Positions 55,326 to 58,983 of a DNA stretch of 58,983 nt are shown here, in pieces. Made by a program: the position numbers and the translations under genes. Positions within the stretch are counted from its first letter, which is position 1, and the number at the start of each line of letters is the position of its first letter. Source of the stretch: CAVYHJ01 sp963768165 [NCBI: uncultured bacterium] (lineage in GTDB: Bacteria > UBP4 > UBA4092); assembly GCA_963768165.1 (NCBI GenBank), contig CAVYHJ010000004.1, positions 1 to 58,983 on the forward strand. The letters are read 5' to 3'. Under the pieces are notes generated by a model. It did no database searches and had not been told where the DNA came from. It saw only the letters and a list, made by a program, of their open reading frames with translations.

Positions 55326-56304
55326 TATTGCGTTTTATCCGAATAGCACTATTCAATGGATGATTGATACTTCAGGAAGTTATTATGAGACCTCCCCGAT
55401 GGTGGGTCCTGATGGTACCATATATCTAAACTTCGGACCTTCTATGCAAGCTTATAATCCCAACGGGACTTTACAATGGTCTACAACAATATATTATTCT
55501 TTGAACTTCATTTACGGCAATACCTTCGGACTAGGACCTGATGGAACTCTTTATCTAGCCGGGGATGGTGGTCTATGCGCATTTACTCCACAAGGAGTGC
55601 AGAAATGGGAATATAAAATCAGTGATTTGGCTGGCGGTGTTGCAGTAAATCATAGAGATGGAATGATTTATACAGTTTCCAATATCACTTCTTTTTATGC
55701 CATTTATCCTAATGGAACCTTAGCTTGGACAATAAGTACAACGGTAGGGTATGACAGAATCAGTTTAGACAGTCAAGGGAATATTTATGTGGGGAGTGGA
55801 AATAACCTTTATTGCTTGAATCCCAATGGGTCTATTCAATGGAATTTTCTAACAAACGGTGAAGTATCTTCTCAGGCTGTTTTTGGGGAAGATGGTGCAA
55901 TTTATTTTGGTTCAGCGGACGGTTATCTTTATGCCTTGAATCCTAATGGTATGTTGAAATGGCGGTATCTTACAGGAGGACCTATCTATGGAGGTCGCGC
56001 AATAGGAAATGATGGGGTCATCTATTTTGGAAGTTACGATGGGTATATCTATGCCTTAAATCCTGATGGGACTTTACGCTGGAGATATCAAACAGGATAT
56101 ACAGTTGGTTCTTGCCCGGCGATAGGCTCTGATGGAACACTTTATATCGGGAGTTGGGATAATAACTTTTATGCGCTCTATTGCAGTAGTACCGGACTCG
56201 CCAATTCCCCCTGGCCCCGTGGAGGGCATGATAATCAGAATACTAATTTAAGCAGTCTTCCTCCAACCTCCGCACCCTTGTTTCCTGATGAGCTATATCC
56301 ATGA
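55153..56304 (+). CDS. exported PQQ-like beta-propeller protein (propeller 4)
   Basis: 383 residues, intact. Signal peptide KLLNKILFVILLSWAQILCA, then about eight blades with the recurring GxDGTIYFGSxDGYLYALNPxGTLKWxYxTGG unit of ~38 residues, and the tail CSSTGLANSPWPRGGHDNQN...SAPLFPDELYP. PQQ_2-type propellers may bind ligands or proteins; the acidic/metal residues of PQQ dehydrogenases are not seen. Start overlap or near overlap with both neighbours suggests one transcript with the partner fragments. Confidence 0.85.
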   Translation: MKLLNKILFVILLSWAQILCAQEGTLKWKYNLGDYFINSPAIGQNSTIYISPYSYVKFIAFYPNSTIQWMIDTSGSYYETSPMVGPDGTIYLNFGPSMQAYNPNGTLQWSTTIYYSLNFIYGNTFGLGPDGTLYLAGDGGLCAFTPQGVQKWEYKISDLAGGVAVNHRDGMIYTVSNITSFYAIYPNGTLAWTISTTVGYDRISLDSQGNIYVGSGNNLYCLNPNGSIQWNFLTNGEVSSQAVFGEDGAIYFGSADGYLYALNPNGMLKWRYLTGGPIYGGRAIGNDGVIYFGSYDGYIYALNPDGTLRWRYQTGYTVGSCPAIGSDGTLYIGSWDNNFYALYCSSTGLANSPWPRGGHDNQNTNLSSLPPTSAPLFPDELYP

Positions 56305-56540
56305 ATTTGAGTAATTCTATTTATTGGGATTGTCCATCACCTGACCCACGTTGGGCTTATCCCAACCAATTTATGGCGAGTTATATGAGTAATGAATCCA
56401 CAGGAATAACTGGTTACTGGCATAACTCCATTTACTGGATTGATAAAAGTACGCAGAAGGTCAACCAAAATAAAATTACAGGTGAAATTGGAGACAATGG
56501 AGACCCGTGGGGTGCGGTGTTCTGGAATAAACCGGATTAG
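56301..56540 (+). CDS. partner-family fragment, last ~75 residues (copy 6)
   Basis: 79 residues beginning in ATGA overlap with propeller 4: MNLSNSIYWDCPSPDPRW, then NQFMASYMSNEST and the end WGAVFWNKPD. It equals only the C-terminal ~80 residues of the full-length partner protein, but the frame is clean and starts with ATG, unlike copies 3 and 5. Short, uncharacterised; could be a functional small module. Confidence 0.6.
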   Translation: MNLSNSIYWDCPSPDPRWAYPNQFMASYMSNESTGITGYWHNSIYWIDKSTQKVNQNKITGEIGDNGDPWGAVFWNKPD

Positions 56541-56543
56541 ACT

Positions 56544-57689
56544 ATGAAAATATTTTTCAAGATAAGTTTGTTTGTGTACTTTGTTTTAAGTTCCTTCCTG
56601 TGCCATGCACAGGAAGGAACCCTACGATGGAAATTCAACACTCAATATAGTGACGAGCTTCGGGAAGATGTATGCCTTGGATATGATGGAAGCATTTACA
56701 CGCCTCCACCTGGATTTTATGCCTTAAATCCTGATGGTACGATTCAATGGAGTACCAGTTATTTTGATGTAGCACCTGTTGTAGGTACGGATAGTACTAT
56801 TTATATTACTAATACAAGTTTAAAAGCATATAAGCCAAATGGAATATTGAAATGGTCAACCCCGGTTTATAGTTCTGTTTTTGATGCCGCTGTTGGAATT
56901 GCCTTGGGTCCAGATGGTACCATTTATCTAGGTGGAGGAGATACCACTCTTCGTGCTTTTGATACTCAAGGAAATCCTAAATGGACAATAAAATTACAAG
57001 CAATTACTGTTGCAGTCGCAGTAAATCAAAAGTACGGGACAATTTACGCAAGTTCCTATTTTACTACCGGTTCTTTATATGCTATTAATCCTAATAGTAC
57101 GATTGCCTGGCAGATTAATACAGATAATCCCTTTGGAAATAATATAGCTATTGATGATAACGGTATGATCTACGCTGGAAATATTAATGGAAATCTTTAC
57201 TGCATCTATCCCAATGGAATTGTGAAATGGACTTATGCAACAGGAGGAGAAGTTGTCGTGTGTCCCGTCACTGGAATAGACGGAACGATTTATGTGGGTT
57301 CTTTTGATAATTATTTTTATGCGATTAATCCTGATGGTACTCTCAAATGGACCTATTTAACTGGTGGTATTATTGATGCCGCAGCAACGGTTGGCAATGA
57401 CGGCATCATTTATTTTGGCAGTTATGACGGATATACCTATGCATTGAATCCAGATGGCACCTTGCGTTGGAAATATCAAGCGAGTTATACATCCTCATGT
57501 CCATGCATAGGCACTGATGGGACTTTATATATCGGTTGCGAAGACGGTTACCTCTATGCCATCCATTGCAGTAGTACCGGACTAGCCAATTCCACCTGGC
57601 CCAGAGCTGGTCATGATAACCAAAATACAAACTTAAGCGGTCCTCAATTTACCTCCACCCCTTTATTTCCTGATGAGTTATTGCCATGA
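56544..57689 (+). CDS. exported PQQ-like beta-propeller protein (propeller 5)
   Basis: 381 residues, intact. Signal peptide KIFFKISLFVYFVLSSFLCHA, blades as in propeller 4 (DGTIYVGSFDNYFYAINPDGTLKW, GSYDGYTYALNPDGTLRW) and the tail STGLANSTWPRAGHDNQN...STPLFPDELLP. More divergent at the N-terminus than propellers 3 and 4. Starts three bases after copy 6 and overlaps copy 7 (ATGA). Confidence 0.85.
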   Translation: MKIFFKISLFVYFVLSSFLCHAQEGTLRWKFNTQYSDELREDVCLGYDGSIYTPPPGFYALNPDGTIQWSTSYFDVAPVVGTDSTIYITNTSLKAYKPNGILKWSTPVYSSVFDAAVGIALGPDGTIYLGGGDTTLRAFDTQGNPKWTIKLQAITVAVAVNQKYGTIYASSYFTTGSLYAINPNSTIAWQINTDNPFGNNIAIDDNGMIYAGNINGNLYCIYPNGIVKWTYATGGEVVVCPVTGIDGTIYVGSFDNYFYAINPDGTLKWTYLTGGIIDAAATVGNDGIIYFGSYDGYTYALNPDGTLRWKYQASYTSSCPCIGTDGTLYIGCEDGYLYAIHCSSTGLANSTWPRAGHDNQNTNLSGPQFTSTPLFPDELLP

Positions 57690-57910
57690 TAATGAGTAAT
57701 TCTACCTATTGGGCATGGCCTATTCCAGATCCGCGTTGGGATAGTACCCACCCCAATGAATTTATCGCCACCTATTCAGACGCCAGTACCCCTGAGCTAA
57801 TGTATCGGCTGAGACAGTCTGATGGCAAAGTCTTAAATGTAATTACTGGTTTGGATGTGGGGACTCAAGTTAGCGGAGGTGTTGGGGTCTGGTGGAATAA
57901 ACCGGATTAA
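57686..57910 (+). CDS. partner-family fragment, last ~70 residues (copy 7)
   Basis: 74 residues: MIMSNSTYWAWPIPDPRWDS, HPNEFIATYSDAST, then GGVGVWWNKPD. Same clean short form as copy 6 with an ATGA overlap to propeller 5, which supports a real coupled small gene rather than random debris. Confidence 0.6.
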   Translation: MIMSNSTYWAWPIPDPRWDSTHPNEFIATYSDASTPELMYRLRQSDGKVLNVITGLDVGTQVSGGVGVWWNKPD

Positions 57911-57913
57911 ATC

Positions 57914-58983
57914 ATGAATCAAAAAATCGTTAAATGTTTATTTTGGATAATTCTCTCTTGGGTACAAATTTCCAGTGCCCAAGAGGGTACTTTAAAATGG
58001 AAATATTCTGCTGGTGAGCATGTATCCAATAACCCTGTTATCGGCATTGATAGTAGTATCTATTTCAATACAGATGTTGCTTTAAACGCTCTCCATCCAA
58101 ATAGCACCTTGTATTGGGCTTACTATGATTCAGGAGTTTTTAATACTAATCCTGTAGTTTCCCTGGACGGAACAGTTTATATGAACCACGGACTCAATCT
58201 TGTTGCTTATAATCCCGATAGTACCGTAAAATGGTCAAATAGTGTTTATACTTATACAGAGTTTGATGGAAGTAATATTGCTTTAGGACCGGATGGAACA
58301 ATCTATCTGGCGGGGGATGACGCCACTCTTCGTGCTTTTGATACTCAAGGAAATCAACAATGGGAAATTACACTTTATGAATATGTTGGTGTAGGGGCTA
58401 TAAACAGCCATAATGGGACTATTTATGTAACTACTTACTCTTTTACTACCGCGGCATTGTATGCAATCAATCCTAACGGTTCCATTGCATGGAAAATAGA
58501 TTCTTATATGACATTTAATGCGATCAGCCTTGATTATCTTGGAAATATATATGTTGGTAGTGGTGATAAAAAACTTTATTGTTTTTATCCTGATAGTTCT
58601 CTTAAATGGTTTTACCAAACTAATGGGCAAGTTGATAATTATCCAGTATTTGGTGAGGATGGAACAATATATTTGGGGTCGGAGGATGGGAACTTATATG
58701 CTTTAAATCCCGACGGGACATTAAAATGGAAATATTTAACAGGTGGATTAATTGCGGGATCTCCCACTGTCGGGAATGATAGCGTAATTTATTTTGGGAG
58801 TTATGATGATTATATTTATGCCCTGAATCCTGATGGGACATTACGCTGGAAATATCAGACAGGTGATGTAATCTCTTCCAGTCCGGCTATTGGGTCGGAT
58901 GGGACATTGTATATCGGGTCTTGGGATCAAAATCTTTATGCCTTGTATTGTAGTAGTACAGGCTTAGCCAATTCCCCTTGGCC
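57914..58983 (+). CDS. exported PQQ-like beta-propeller protein, cut by window edge (propeller 6)
   Basis: Open from the ATG at 57914 to the end of the window (356 codons). Signal peptide NQKIVKCLFWIILSWVQISSA, then blades (DGTIYLAGDDATLRAFDTQG, GSYDDYIYALNPDGTLRW) up to YCSSTGLANSPWP, so only the ~25-residue tail is missing. Follows copy 7 by three bases. The array evidently continues beyond the window. Confidence 0.85.
   Translation, partial: MNQKIVKCLFWIILSWVQISSAQEGTLKWKYSAGEHVSNNPVIGIDSSIYFNTDVALNALHPNSTLYWAYYDSGVFNTNPVVSLDGTVYMNHGLNLVAYNPDSTVKWSNSVYTYTEFDGSNIALGPDGTIYLAGDDATLRAFDTQGNQQWEITLYEYVGVGAINSHNGTIYVTTYSFTTAALYAINPNGSIAWKIDSYMTFNAISLDYLGNIYVGSGDKKLYCFYPDSSLKWFYQTNGQVDNYPVFGEDGTIYLGSEDGNLYALNPDGTLKWKYLTGGLIAGSPTVGNDSVIYFGSYDDYIYALNPDGTLRWKYQTGDVISSSPAIGSDGTLYIGSWDQNLYALYCSSTGLANSPW

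Noticed and set aside
46702-58983. Quinoprotein (PQQ) dehydrogenases
   Set aside because: The blades match the PQQ-like propeller pattern, but no cofactor-binding or catalytic residues typical of PQQ dehydrogenases are seen, and the proteins lack heme or extra domains.

Overview
The window is bacterial, moderately AT-rich and dense in secreted and envelope genes. Its architectures are typical of uncultured candidate-phylum bacteria: a TPR/DUF3857/transglutaminase giant, a C25 (gingipain-like) protease with a LamG-like domain, Kelch/PKD and PQQ-like propellers, and a Wzx/Wzy/Wzz polysaccharide locus. No rRNA or ribosomal protein is present, so I do not assign a phylum.

Layout. (1) 1-2.5 kb: the right end of an IS3-family element lies inside the 3' end of a PfkB-like/HAD fusion gene. 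(2) 2.8-9.4 kb: exported transglutaminase-like TPR protein, small glycogen-binding-domain protein, FtsB/DivIC-like division protein, hairpin-rich intergenic DNA, and a UDP-sugar 6-dehydrogenase. (3) 9.5-16.8 kb: C25 protease, then a tightly packed minus-strand run of four related exported beta-rich proteins and one exported Kelch-like protein. (4) 17.2-38.6 kb: surface polysaccharide region. It has glycosyltransferases (GT4, GT2, GT9), an AsnB-type amidotransferase, an exported TIM-barrel-like protein, a Kelch-PKD protein, flippase, O-antigen polymerase/ligase, TPR protein, another GT4, a frameshifted initiating sugar-phosphate transferase, a CapD/WbpM-type 4,6-dehydratase and a Wzz-like chain-length protein. 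(5) 38.7-44.9 kb: tRNA-Cys, a small membrane protein, HAD phosphatase, APS reductase (CysH), a Cys/His-rich exported protein, a CAP-domain protein, acetolactate synthase and a DUF1802 protein. (6) 45.5-58.98 kb: a tandem array alternating PQQ-like beta-propeller genes with full-length, partial or broken copies of an unrecognised exported protein that ends in a WWNKPD-like motif. The array runs off the right edge.

The array is the most unusual part. Propeller and partner ORFs are joined by 4-base ATGA overlaps, or separated by 3 bases. Partner copies are eroded to different lengths, several units carry single-base frameshifts, and an 831-bp stretch is repeated exactly. One propeller copy contains a block that has lost almost all its T residues (127 consecutive bases without T) while the order of the other bases still follows its intact paralogs by eye. 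This could be an assembly or basecalling artefact, or something biologically odd; it needs raw reads and, if real, the transcript.

The polysaccharide genes make a coherent pathway: UDP-sugar oxidation and 4,6-dehydration, initiation on a lipid carrier, chain assembly, possible amidation, flipping, polymerisation and length control. The exported beta-rich and propeller proteins are probably cell-surface components. Many genes have weak or no Shine-Dalgarno sequence; where a start was moved, the reason is given.
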